Shown here piece after piece: positions 10,401 through 23,900 of a DNA stretch of 64,000 nt. Numbering within the stretch: position 1 is the stretch's first letter; the number at the start of each line of letters is the position of its first letter. Made by a program: the position numbers and the translations under genes. This DNA comes from Paraphysoderma sedebokerense (lineage: Eukaryota > Blastocladiomycota > Physodermatomycetes > Physodermatales > Physodermataceae): positions 124,001 through 188,000 of the forward strand of contig JAHLJZ010000001.1 in NCBI GenBank assembly GCA_025602915.1, written 5' to 3'. The notes beneath the pieces are model-generated. The model searched no databases. It was not told where the DNA came from and saw only the letters and a program-made list of their open reading frames with translations.

Positions 10401-13400
10401 AGAGGAGCCATCATTGATACCGTTTCTGGACCGGTCCCAGTATCTAATTTACAAACCAGTGTTTTATATGTACCCCTCGAAAATTTTAATGGATATGACA
10501 ATTTCACTTTTAAAGCACGGGATTCTTGGAACGCTGGTAAATCATTCTGCTCTATCGAATCTTAATATCCAAAAGACACTTGCTCACCTTAATTTGTTAT
10601 GCAGAATCAAGTGTTCAAAACGCTTCGATAACAGTCATTTCCGTTCCTGATGCCCCTATACCAAAACCATTGACATATGCTCTAGATGAAGATACTGAAG
10701 TTGTGATTCAACTAGAAATTGCAGATGCGGACACGCCGCTTGAAGAACGACTTGCCGTTTTGCTTTCATTACCGCAAAAAGGGTCCCTCCTGGTCCTCAT
10801 TGATGCATCTTGGGATGAAGTAACGGCAGTTCCATATATGCTTTCTGTCAGTACACCCCTCAAGTACTCTCCCATCAATAATTATTTCGGAACCGATTCA
10901 TTCATTTACATGGCGAATGATGGAAGTCTTAATTCTACCGTCAATGCCACTATAACGCTCACTATTAACTCTGTGAACGGTGCGTTTGGGCGCTTTCTAC
11001 GGTGTTTTCTGATACGTGCATGCTAAATCTTGATTTAATCTTCAGATCCACCGTTCTTGAATACGACCAACTTGAACGTTGAGAGTTACGAGGATAGCGA
11101 CATAATTCTTACTTTTGATATTTCCGATATCGACGTTGGCGACAAAGTGACGGTAAAAATAACTGATATATATGTCAATGGCTCTCTATACATTCCCGGT
11201 CTTCCAAAGGAACCGAGGAATCTTCTCGGAGAAGGATCTGAACTGCGAGGTCCTCCGTATCAAGTGCTTTATTCCCCTGCAAAAGATTTCTTCACCTCCG
11301 CCCCCGAAGATATCCAGTCCTTTAATGTCACTTATTCCGATATCTCCAACGCTGAGCTTCTGTTCTACCAAGTCTCGTTTAATGTTCTACCTATTAACGA
11401 TCCTCCGACGATTCCTTGTACCGCACCTCTCATCACCTTACCGCCAACTTTCCTTATTGGACAATCACCGTACCACTCCTTCTCCATCCTGGCGACCGAT
11501 GTCGACGACTTGAATTTAACATTCGTTTTGAAGTCAGTCCCATCAAAAGGAATTTTGCGTGATTCGAACGGTCTTTTGCTTCAAGCCGGAAGTGCGGTTT
11601 CGATTGCGCAGTTTATTTTCGAGACGAACGGAACTGGTGGGGGTTACCCGTACTCGAATTTCACGATATTTGCTTCAGACGCCGAAAATGCCACGTCAAA
11701 TGAGTGTACTTTCAACTTTACGTTTACATGTCCTCCAGGTATAACTTAGATACCGCTTCCATATGGTTCAACTTCTGTTACTTGTGACTGAAACGTATCA
11801 ATTCATTAGGTTTATATAATAATATATTTAAAAATGGCAAAGGAGAGATATGCGAGGCGTGTCCCTTAGGTTTGTTTTCTATTCTATTGTTTTAAATTTG
11901 CACTATGTATTCACATTCTTCTTTGTTATTACAGGTGGTGTGTGCAGGTCGACGCTTTTTTATTACTGTAGTACTGTTTGATGTCTAATAGAGAGTTTAT
12001 TCCAGTACTGATGGAAGTGTTGCACCGCGTCCACAGTTGGGTTGGTGGAGGAGTGAAGAGAGCAATGCTTTCTTAGAATGTTTCCCGGTAAGTTTTTAAA
12101 ATTTATACATAATCATCAACATAAGACTGAGCTTCCGTAATCTTTAAAAGGCTTCGGCATGTACCGGTACGGCAGAGAATACATGCGCTGAAGGATACGA
12201 AGGTCAGCCCCGACAAGGACCAGCAGGTAACCAATACTATTTGGATTCTTTAGCTTTCTAGTCCTAATACGTCTACTTGACCTCAGTGGGATACGATATC
12301 ACGGTAATTGGGAGCAGTATGTTCCCCCCAGGTCAAAATGTCACGGTCTATGTGGGCGGCAAAATGTGCCCCTCAGTGTTGCGTTTGAATTCCACAGCCA
12401 TATCTTGTCGAACGCCACCAGGTCCGTTATTACTCATTCTTCTCTATATGTTGATGTCTTCTAATAGGAAATGATAGGAACCGGCCAAACTTATCTGTCG
12501 TGCTTTCGAATGGGGGAGTATACAATAGCTCTCAGAATTTCCAAATTTCATACGACCCCCCGGTACTCTCTACTGTGACTCCAAGGGATATTCCTACCGA
12601 AGGGGCGACCATTACAATCAAGTAAAATTGATTACCTTCTTTAATTAATATTATTTGTCTAATGTTTAAACGTTGCTAGAGGATCAAATTTTGGCCCTTG
12701 TGCTGCCAGTCCGTGCGCGCTTGTCAATATGACGCTAGACATCGGGGTCAGTCTCTGCAACGGCGGACTTCATTTCAATGATTCCACCATTCAATGCAAC
12801 GTGCCAGAAGGATATTTGGATTCCAACATAACCATTCGCATTACTGTCAATGGACAACCAAGCGTTAGCTCTCTCAATATTTCATATGGCAAACCAAGTG
12901 TTACTGGTATCAATCCTCGTAATGTCATTTCCAGAAATCCGGTACGTGTATTATTAAATAATGATATATTGTTAATTATTTAACTGACCTGACATCAATT
13001 CTAAAGAGTATTTTCATTGATGGATTGAACTTCGGTCCAATATCAGCTCCACGCTCCGTAGTTCTGCATGATATGACGAACAGTCAGAATTACAGCTGCC
13101 CAAACGTCACTTGGATATCGCATGCAAACATTCGCTGGTAACTACATATTAATATTTTAATTGTATTTTTTGGTTCAACATCTCCCCGACTAATAATGTC
13201 CTCTCCAATAGCGATTTCACTACCGTCAACCTTCCTCTATCGGAAAAATTTAATGTAACGGTAACTGTTGGAAACCGAACCAGCGACATGACGTCCAAGG
13301 GCTTGTTCGGAACCGGTGTCAGCAATAATCCTCCAAACGCTATGCCCTTGAGTGTATCAACATTTGAAGAGCAGTCGTTGCTTATTCAGTTTGGGTTTAG

Positions 13401-16400
13401 TGATCCAGATGGCGATGATATGGTTGCGATTTATATCACCACAAATCCAACGAATGGATCATTATACCAAGTCGCAATCACCGGGGACAGAGGAGCCATC
13501 ATTGATACCGTTTCTGGACCGGTCCCAGTATCTAATTTACAAACCAGTGTTTTATATGTACCCCTCGAAAATTTTAATGGATATGACAATTTCACTTTTA
13601 AAGCACGGGATTCTTGGAACGCTGGTAAATCATTCTGCTCTATCGAATCTTAATATCCAAAAGACACTTGCTCACCTTAATTTGTTATGCAGAATCAAGT
13701 GTTCAAAACGCTTCGATAACAGTCATTTCCGTTCCTGATGCCCCTATACCAAAACCATTGACATATGCTCTAGATGAAGATACTGAAGTTGTGATTCAAC
13801 TAGAAATTGCAGATGCGGACACGCCGCTTGAAGAACGACTTGCCGTTTTGCTTTCATTACCGCAAAAAGGGTCCCTCCTGGTCCTCATTGATGCATCTTG
13901 GGATGAAGTAACGGCAGTTCCATATATGCTTTCTGTCAGTACACCCCTCAAGTACTCTCCCATCAATAATTATTTCGGAACCGATTCATTCATTTACATG
14001 GCGAATGATGGAAGTCTTAATTCTACCGTCAATGCCACTATAACGCTCACTATTAACTCTGTGAACGGTGCGTTTGGGCGCTTTCTACGGTGTTTTCTGA
14101 TACGTGCATGCTAAATCTTGATTTAATCTTCAGATCCACCGTTCTTGAATACGACCAACTTGAACGTTGAGAGTTACGAGGATAGCGACATAATTCTTAC
14201 TTTTGATATTTCCGATATCGACGTTGGCGACAAAGTGACGGTAAAAATAACTGATATATATGTCAATGGCTCTCTATACATTCCCGGTCTTCCAAAGGAA
14301 CCGAGGAATCTTCTCGGAGAAGGATCTGAACTGCGAGGTCCTCCGTATCAAGTGCTTTATTCCCCTGCAAAAGATTTCTTCACCTCCGCCCCCGAAGATA
14401 TCCAGTCCTTTAATGTCACTTATTCCGATATCTCCAACGCTGAGCTTCTGTTCTACCAAGTCTCGTTTAATGTTCTACCTATTAACGATCCTCCGACGAT
14501 TCCTTGTACCGCACCTCTCATCACCTTACCGCCAACTTTCCTTATTGGACAATCACCGTACCACTCCTTCTCCATCCTGGCGACCGATGTCGACGACTTG
14601 AATTTAACATTCGTTTTGAAGTCAGTCCCATCAAAAGGAATTTTGCGTGATTCGAACGGTCTTTTGCTTCAAGCCGGAAGTGCGGTTTCGATTGCGCAGT
14701 TTATTTTCGAGACGAACGGAACTGGTGGGGGTTACCCGTACTCGAATTTCACGATATTTGCTTCAGACGCCGAAAATGCCACGTCAAATGAGTGTACTTT
14801 CAACTTTACGTTTACATGTCCTCCAGGTATAACTTAGATACCGCTTCCATATGGTTCAACTTCTGTTACTTGTGACTGAAACGTATCAATTCATTAGGTT
14901 TATATAATAATATATTTAAAAATGGCAAAGGAGAGATATGCGAGGCGTGTCCCTTAGGTTTGTTTTCTATTCTATTGTTTTAAATTTGCACTATGTATTC
15001 ACATTCTTCTTTGTTATTACAGGTGGTGTGTGCAGGTCGACGCTTTTTTATTACTGTAGTACTGTTTGATGTCTAATAGAGAGTTTATTCCAGTACTGAT
15101 GGAAGTGTTGCACCGCGTCCACAGTTGGGTTGGTGGAGGAGTGAAGAGAGCAATGCTTTCTTAGAATGTTTCCCGGTAAGTTTTTAAAATTTATACATAA
15201 TCATCAACATAAGACTGAGCTTCCGTAATCTTTAAAAGGCTTCGGCATGTACCGGTACGGCAGAGAATACATGCGCTGAAGGATACGAAGGTACAAGATG
15301 TGCGTCCTGCCAGCAAAATTACTACCGTCTTGGCGAAGTTTGTCGCGCCTGTCAAATGGCAAACTATATCCCCACCATTATTGCAGTTTCAGTGATGGTC
15401 GCTATCGCATTGATCTTAACTCTGCTTCAACGCTTCGGAGTTTACAAATTAAGGTATACTCTTATTGGCGGATAATGCATCTGACCATATCACCAGGACT
15501 TATCTCATTTTATATTTATTGGCGTGATACAGTTTTGCCTCAATGAATATTCTGATCAATTTTCTTCAAACTATTTGGATTCTGCGTAACGTCCGACTTG
15601 ATTGGCCGCAAGAACTACTTGAACTTTTGCAGCATATCAATTTCTTCGCTATTAACATTGAAATTGTGGCCCCGGAATGCATCATTCGGGCGCCACTTTC
15701 ATTCAGTCAAAAGCTCCGAATTGTATTTGCTTTGCCCATCTGTCTACTGGTTCTTACAATCATAACCGCCAGCATCGCTAGTTGCATAAAAAGCAGAAGA
15801 AAGTTGAATGCTAGTAGCAGAAACGGTACCCTACGCTTGAACCCCCGCCAAAGGGAGAGAGAAACTGTCACGGATATTGCGTTCAGCGCCATCAGCATTT
15901 TTCATGTCGCTCTTTCAATTTTATACGTCAATATTGTGGCGAAATCATTTGCGTTGTTCGATTGTACATTGGAAGACGATGGAAGAGCGTGGTTGGATGA
16001 CGAAGTGTCTCGTATTTGCTACACAGATTGGTGGTACCAAGATTTGCCGTACAGCGTTCTGGCTGTTGTGTAAGTCCACGTTATTTCTGTACACATGAAT
16101 TTTGAGATTTCGGATGTTTCATTGACCTGTTCAATTTGCAGCTTTTACGCATTCGGAATACCGCTTTACTTTGGAGTTCTTTCGTATTTCTTTTATCAGA
16201 CACATCACGAAGGGCAGTTTTGGGATAAGTGGCGTCGGATTTCTGGCCGTCTTATGGAAGGCTTCAGCGACAGTCATTTTAAGCCTGAATATCAGTACTT
16301 TATTGTGATACAGCTCCTACAAAAACTTGCAATGGTTGCTGTTAGTACTTTCTTTACGAGGTGCGTTCCTAGTTCTTCTCGGTTAACCTGGCCACCGTAG

Positions 16401-16781
16401 TCTAGTGTGACTTACTCTTCTACAGGTACACCGGCCTTCAAATTGTTCTTACGATCCATTATCCTCCTCACACTCCTTATTACGTACATGAAGTACAATC
16501 CGTACGTGCACCGATCACTCAATCTTCTCGAGAAGATGTCTGTTGTTTGCAGCATATCTGTATTAGCATTCGGGTTACCTTTTAAAATTGATAATTTTCG
16601 GATATCACAATATCGTTCGGCTTTGATTGCCGCGATTATTTCGGTTATCATAGGCTTTATTCTAGCTGTACTTGCCGCGGGTGTGAATGATATTCGACGG
16701 AGTTTCCGAGCGAGCATGCGAGAAAGAGCAGAAAGAAAGGCCGCCAATGGGGATTCGAATTTACCTGTTTTAAGATATTAA
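7409..16781 (+). CDS. Receptor paralog B: giant IPT/cadherin-like membrane protein with an internally duplicated ectodomain
   Basis: The predicted protein is 2,534 residues. The signal peptide is MNIISVYLLLAQLVAVTLGA. Exons 1-3 (7409-7752, 7815-7946, 8005-8951) encode an SBBP-like beta-propeller region (GNRDVAVFRYSP) leading into the first IPT-like strand. Exons from 9016 encode IPT/TIG domains (VQPRQGPA; ISCRTPPG; GSNFGPC), cadherin-like domains and a Cys-rich module. The whole block is then repeated in frame at 12204-15291. The membrane region uses exons 15239-15453, 15533-16069, 16142-16360 and 16406-16781. All 29 exons total 7605 nt, divisible by three. Two exons (9380, 12468) and the last use acceptors shifted relative to copy C, which keeps the frame open. 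The protein is presumably a cell-surface sensor or adhesin (inference). Expression and the two-cassette form are unproven. Confidence 0.8.
9116..12203 (+). repeat. Tandem duplication in receptor B, unit 1 (3,088 bp)
   Basis: Unit 1 runs from mid-exon (VQPRQGPA) through IPT, cadherin-like and Cys-rich exons to mid-exon (CAEGYEG). It includes all introns between. Every ORF pair and every intron I compared is identical to unit 2 at an offset of exactly 3,088. Exonic content is 2,394 nt, i.e. 798 codons. Confidence 0.95.
11935..11947 (+). other. 13-nt microexon of the receptor family (copy B, unit 1)
   Basis: GTGGTGTGTGCAG is flanked by CAG and GT and contributes Gly-Val-Cys in the Cys-rich module. 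Equivalent 13-nt exons occur at 1213-1225 (A), 15023-15035 (B, unit 2) and 22432-22444 (C). Both phases fit the neighbouring exons in all copies. Confidence 0.85.
12204..15291 (+). repeat. Tandem duplication in receptor B, unit 2 (3,088 bp)
   Basis: Unit 2 follows unit 1 directly. The junction lies inside an exon and reads GYEG-QPRQGPA in frame. The break points share only one base (T at 9116/12204). After unit 2 the sequence continues with unique bases (GGT-ACAAGATGTGCG), matching the parental exon of copies A and C. Confidence 0.95.
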
Positions 16782-17933
16782 GTATTAAAAAGGATGTAAT
16801 CTTGTCGTCCTCGTTTGGAAGCAATAAGCTGAACTCTAAGATATCATACTATAATTTAATGTGCTTACTCTATCTGTATTAAATATTTTATATTTTTTTC
16901 CAACATGATTGTCACTGTTATAATTTTTGCCATTTAATTGTTTTATTAACTACAGTTTTGATGTCTTTGGTTTAATACCATTGCAACAGAATCTGTAGTT
17001 TGCCAACGATATCCCAAACGGGTGTAAGCAAGAAATTGTCTGTCATAATTTTAAAACATATTGGTGTTGAAATCGAAAATACTTAGGCTTCTCATGAGCA
17101 ATACGTAAGCATTCCAGAATTCAGACTCCAGACTCTAGAGCACAGTTGCTTGATTTTACAGGATGCTAGGTGTCCTAAGCTCCTTCCTGCAGACATTTGC
17201 TTCAACTCGTTCCTTCATCCCTCGAAGGTTTGTTTGAAGCCTGAAAATAAGTTGGGACGAATTCCCAAAATGGAGGAAGTTCAGCGATATAGAAAGTGTG
17301 GAGTACTACGTCGGAACTTCTTTTCAATGATATTTAGTAGGACTCTTCGTTACCTGATCATACGCCGTAGTGTATCATACGAGGACAAATGCCTCCCTTC
17401 AATGCGGCGGCTTAATGTGCCTTATGACAATTTCTGTCATGTTGCAGCTTTTGGAATTCTACTATATGAAAAATGGACAAAATACCGATGGTACACGCAA
17501 TAAATGTGGATTCCATATCGGGCATTTTGGCCTACAGCTGCAAGCAGCGAAGCCTGCAGCAACCCCCTCTCTGCCTCACTCCGCTGAATCGATGATCTTG
17601 AACGGCCATCGGACGACGGACACGCCTTGACAATTTGAATTGTCTAATGTTGAACTAATGTTGACCTAGAATTCCATTTGTGATGTTTGACAGTCGAGGG
17701 GGGGCAGTTCGAGTTGATCCGTCTCCGCCTGTGTTTGATGTCATTACTAATAATAAACGAAAGATAGTGGTAAAGGTGTGATAGAATCTAATATGTTTCG
17801 TTCCCCTCGGTCAACAGCGTGACAAACTGGAAAACTGCAGTGAATACTAACTAAATTCTCGCAGTGTCTCGTCGAGCTATGTCATCTTGGTAATTGTATC
17901 TTCCATAGAGTATACAGGTTACCCAAATTCCCA
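16782..17933. other. Spacer between receptors B and C
   Basis: About 1.15 kb. ORFs of 86-117 codons at 17150-17630 have no recognisable domain and no good splice context. The stretch should hold the 3' end of B and the promoter of C, but I can name no specific element. Confidence 0.5.
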
Positions 17934-20900
17934 ATGAACATTATTTCGTTGTGTGTGCTGCTGGTTCATCTCGCTATTGGAGTTTTGGGCGATAGGCCTT
18001 GGTTCCTCCACTCTTCCGCCGTTTCTGCAGCACTTAACACTCCAACATACACCGTTTTGCACTCAACAGGAAATTCGACTCATTTTTTCTTGTTGGATCA
18101 ATTCTTCAGCATACATTATTTCCGACTGGCTTCGGGTTCCGTTGTCTACGACAAGACTGTTGATAATCAGGACGGCGCAGGAGTATCCGGTAGTAATTGG
18201 AGAGATACTAGAACATCAGTAGATGTGAAGATTGGGCTTAACCCCTACAATTCTCAGTTGTATATGGTGTAAGTGATTTCATAAATATTGCTGCAGAACG
18301 TCTCCTCAAACCGGCTGGCTTTTTAGGAAATATGCTGACCCCGGCTCGTCCCTTCGCCTTATGTTGTACCGCTACAATTCTGCCAATGCGAGAACTTATT
18401 CATCCTATTTCGAATACTTCTCCTACCCAACATTTTCTACTACATATGCTCACCCGTAAGTATCTTCTTTCATATCGAAGTTTGTCAAATCCAGGCTCAC
18501 ATAAGAATCGCCAGTCGCGTCAAAATGGCGTTCGATTCGACTTATTTTTATGTCGCTCATTACAATGATCCAACCCGCGCATCAAAAGGCGGTTACTTCA
18601 TTGCACGACTGACCCATACCTTTAAATCTCAGACAACCCTAACTTCCTCCTCTGTCGGTGTGCTTTCAATCGACTTCAATTGTCATCAATCTCCATACAT
18701 TTGCATGTGGCTCACAAATCAAACCGTGATCGAATATTCGATGTCCACTCTTTCAAAATACCGCACCTACAGCTCTGTGATTGCGCCAACCACGCTAAGA
18801 TTCAATCCTCAGATTGTCGAAACAAGCGATGGAGGTTTTACTTATTACTTGCACCACACTACCATCAATGGTATCAACGCCCTGGTTCAAAAGAAAAAGC
18901 CCAACCATGATGCTGTCAGCAATGAATCAGCACAACTTCAATACGATCTCTCCAACCCACCGCCAGAGGCTTTTGGTCTGGCAATCTCTAGCAGTGGTCA
19001 AATCATCGCTGGCATGACAACAACCCCTTCACCTTCAGTCGGGATTGGGGATCGCGACATTGCTGTGTTCCGATACTCTTCCACTCTGCAGCTAGAATCT
19101 CAATTCTTGCTGTCTACCACGCAGCAGGATAATGTTTCCAGCATCTTTAGTCCGAACGGCGATGGAAACACTGTTGTCGTCTGCGGCACGACGGATGGCG
19201 CCATAAATTCTCCGACAAGTACCTCTACATCCAGAAAAGCCTTTGTTGCGCGATTCAATTATTTTTCAATCAATAGTGTTAGCACAAGTACCCCAAATAT
19301 TGTTTTATCGGGAGAAACAGTCAACATTACCTTTTCCACCCTTCCGCCATCTGCTACCACCGGCACCCCACTTGTTACATTCAATCTTCAAGCTTGTACG
19401 TCTGTAAAATGGACCGGCTCAATATTGTCGGCAACAATACCGCCCGGCAGTGGAGGTTTGCATTTCAAGAGATTAAATGAAATCGACATTTTATTAACAT
19501 TTATTCGCACAGGTCCTTACGAGTTACTAGTGCAATTCAACTATCTGCCGCATAATCCAAGTGTCAGTATGAATACTCTCTCTTACATGCTCAACCCTGT
19601 CATACTTGAAGTCTGGCCACGACAAGGGCCAGCAGGTAAATATACTTTCATTATTGCGCTCGATTTTCGACTTTCTAACCCTCTACTTTACTTTAGTGGG
19701 ATATAATATTACCATCACCGGCAACAGTCTGTTTCCGCAGAATCAACTTGTCACTGCCTTCATTGGGGGTACAATGTGCACGTCAGTTTTACGGGTGAAT
19801 CTGACCGCCATCAGTTGTCGAACACCTCCAGGTGAGCTATCGGCCTCGTCTCTGTATATCTTAATGTCTTCTAACCTGGAACGTAGGAACCGGCCGAAAT
19901 GTCTCAGTCGTGTTGTCAAATGGAGGCATAAACAATAGCACGCAGAATTTTCAAATTGCATACAATCCCCCAGTTCTTACTACCATTATCCCTACTGCTG
20001 TTCCCACGGTGGGAACGACGGTAATACTCAAGTATGAAGAATTTTTATCTGATGTTTTGATGGATGTTTTTTTCTAATGGGTAAAATAACAATAGAGGAA
20101 TGAACTTCGGACCTTGCTCAACAAGTCCTTGCGCATTTGTCGACATGACACTAAACGTTGGTGGCAATTCATGCAATGGCGGGCTTCACTTTAACGATTC
20201 AACCATACAGTGTGTCGTGCCAGAAGGATATACGGGTTCCAATCTTATATTTTCTGTCACGGTAAATGGACAATCAAGTGTAAACTCTCTCAATATTACG
20301 TATGCTAAACCAAGTATTACCGCTATCAATCCTCGAGATGTCGTTTCAAAGAATCCAGTGAGTTTATTGTCGTTTGAGAACTTGTGGGGTATTCAATAAT
20401 TATAGCTACCACTAACCTCAAATAATAGAGCCTATTTATCGACGGATCAAACTTTGGTCCAATCGCAGCTCCTCGTACCGTAGTTCTGCATAGTATGACG
20501 AATGGACAGAATTATAGGTGCCCCAACGTTACATGGATATCGCATGCGAATATTCGCTGGTAATCTATTTCTGTAGCTTAATTCAGCCTGTTTGAAATAA
20601 TGAACTAATATTCTCTCTTTCATCAGCGACTATACCACGGTCGAACTTCCGCTAAACGAAAAGTTCAATGTCACAATGAAAGTTGGAAACCTAACGAGCG
20701 ATCTGACCTCAACAGCAACGTTTGGAACCGGTGTCACCAACAACCCTCCGGTTGCCCTTCCGATCAGCAAATCCACATTTGAGGAACAATCGTTGATACT
20801 GAAGTTTGAGTTCAGTGATCCCAATGCTGATGATATAGTAAAGCTTTACATTACCACAAATCCAACGAACGGGACATTATACCAAGTAGGCAGCGCTGGC

Positions 20901-23900
20901 GATAGGGGTGCTATTATAGATACCGTTTCTGGCCCGGTATTAGTATCTAATACGCAAATCAGTGTTCTATATGTTCCCCTCGATAATTTTAATGGATATG
21001 ATACTTTTACATTTAAAGCCCGCGATTCTTGGGGTGCCGGTAGAGTATTCCTTTTTGAGCATTCTCAGTTTTCGAAACAAATAGTCTCATATCTTCTTCA
21101 TACAGAGTCCAGTGCGCAAAATGCATCAATAACCGTTATTGCTGTTCCCGATCCTCCTGTACCAAAGTCACTTACGTACACTCTGGATGAAGATACTGAA
21201 GCGCTAATACAGCTGGAGATTGAAGATCCCGACACACCTTTGCCAGACCGAATTGCACTTTTGATTTCTTTACCGCAGCAAGGGTCCCTTCAAGCTCGCA
21301 TTGATGAATCCTGGGAAGAAGTCACTGAAGTTCCTCGTATGCTTTATCTGAATACATCGTTGCGATACACTCCCAATTTGAATTATTTTGGTGCCGATTC
21401 ATTCATGTATATGGGGAATGACGGGAATTTGGATTCTATGATTAATGCCACCATCACCCTTAACATCAACTCCGTAAATGGCTAGTACACCTACCAATAC
21501 TGCTTCATGAATGTATACATGCTGACTTCAATCAACAGATCCTCCGTATCTCAACACAACAAATTTAAATTTCGATGTTTACGAGGACACAGACATCATT
21601 ATCAATTTCGATATAACTGATGTCGATATTGGCGACAAATTGACTGTAAAATTAACACAGATACAGCTTAATGGTTCGCTCTACATTGGTGGTCTTCAAA
21701 AGGAACCCCGAAATCTCCTCGGGGAAGGTTCTGAACTTCGGGGGCCGCCATATCAAGTACTCTATTCGCCGGCAAAAGATTTCTTCACTATCACGGCTGA
21801 AGATATACAGAATTTTAAGATCATCTATTCTGATATTTCCAGCAGCGAGACTTCTTTTTATCAAGTTTCCTTTGGAGTCCTTCCAATGAACGACCCCCCT
21901 TTCATTCCTTGCGCCGCACCGTTCATTGCCCTACCACCGACGTTTGTTATCGGCCAATCCCGCTATCATTCATTTCAGATATACGCTACAGATGTAGACG
22001 ACTCAAATTTAACCTTAGTGTTGAAGTCGGCTCCTTCCAAAGGAATTTTGCGTGATTCAACGGACCGTTTGCTGGAAAAAGGAAGTGAACTTTTGGTTGG
22101 AAAACTCACTTTTGAGACAAACCGGACTGGCGGGGGTTATCCGTACTCCAATTTTACTGTTATTGCGTTAGATTCGGAAGGTTCCATGTCCAATGAATGT
22201 ACATTTATTTTTACTTTCACGTGTCCTCCAGGTTTGTCCCACACTTCTTAACATTTTAAGAAATACTTATCCTAGTACTAAATTAACGCAAACTACAAGG
22301 GCTATATAACAATATCTTCAGGAATAACAGGGGAGAAATATGCGAGCCGTGTCTTACAGGTTTGTCTTGCATTCTTTAGAGTTCTGAATTATTTATTGTC
22401 TACCACATATTCACGGCAATTTACAATGTAGGCGCTGTCTGCAGGTAGCTACTTTCAACATTTTGACTATCTCAAGCTTTTCCTGACTGTAGATATACTT
22501 CAGTACCGATGGGAGTATCGCGCCGCGGGCGAAGTTGGGGTGGTGGAGGAGTGACGACAATATGACATTTTTAGAATGTTTTCCAGTAAGTTATTTCAGT
22601 TACGTCACAATGTTGGAATTTATTCTAACTGATGATACTCAAAAGAAAATGGCATGTGTCGGTACAGCGGAGAATACATGCGCTGAAGGATACGAAGGTA
22701 TAAGATGTGCGTCTTGTGGGAAGAATTTCTACCGTCTAGGTGAAGCTTGTCGAGAATGCAAAGTGGCGAACTATGTTCCCACCATTATAGCAGTTTCGGT
22801 CATATTTGCTGTTGTCTTGCTTTTGACTCTTCTTCGACATTTCGGATTATATAAGTTAAGGTATTATTTTCATCTTGGTATTGCTCATGCTTCTTAATTA
22901 ATTATTAACCCGACCTATATTCTGCATCCTCTCAGTTTTGCCTCAATGCACATTCTCATAAATTTTCTGCAAACTATCTGGATTCTTCGGAATATTCGAC
23001 TTGATTGGCCGCAAGAGCTACTTGAATTAGTGGAACACATCAACTTTATCGCGCTGAACATTGACATCGTAGCTCCTGAATGCATCGTCCAAGAACCTTT
23101 GACTTTTAGCCAAAGACTACGAATCGTACTGGCTCTACCGATTTGTTTACTGGCGATCACACTATTAATCGCGAGCATTGCTGGTTGCATTAAAAATTTA
23201 AAGGCCCCCAGAACAAACAACAGGAATAGGAATAGTTTCTTGAATACCTCAAGCCAGCCGAAAGAGCGAGATAATTACACGGATATTGCGTTCAGAGTCG
23301 TCGGTTTATTTCATGTTGCTCTATCAATTTTATATGTTAACATCGCCGCAAAATCCTTCGCGCTGTTTGATTGTACAGTTGAAGATGATGGAAATGCATG
23401 GTTAGATGCTAAAGTGTCTCTCATTTGTTATCAAGACTGGTGGTATCAAGAATTACCGTACGGTATTGCTGCAATCATGTAAGTGGGAAATATTAGGTAT
23501 TGATTATCGAATCTGCGGTTAACTTATTGAATATTGTAGTGTTTATGCACTGGGAATACCGCTGTATTTTAGTGTTCTCTCTTATTTCTATTATCAAACA
23601 TATCATGAAGGACGTTTTTGGGATAAATGGAGGCAAATTTCTGGTCGTCTCATGGAAAGATTCGGTGGCCGTCAATTCAAACCCGAATATCGGTATTTTG
23701 TCGTGCTGCAACTTTTCGAAAAACTCGCAATGGTTGCTGTTAGTACTTTCTTCACGAGGTAAGATAATCGCTGGCCTATCGAGTGGATCATTCGTTCTAA
23801 CTGACTGTCTGCAGGTACACCGGACTCCAAATTGTTCTTACGATAATTATTCTCCTCTCTCTTTTGATTACCTACATGAAATACAACCCGTATGAGCATC

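Noticed and set aside
12204-16781. Unit 2 of the duplication as a separate fourth receptor gene
   Set aside because: It has no start codon, signal peptide or SBBP-like region of its own, and the junction exon continues in frame from unit 1.
17150-17630. ORFs between receptors B and C as a transposon relic
   Set aside because: No transposase or reverse transcriptase motif and no terminal repeats seen.
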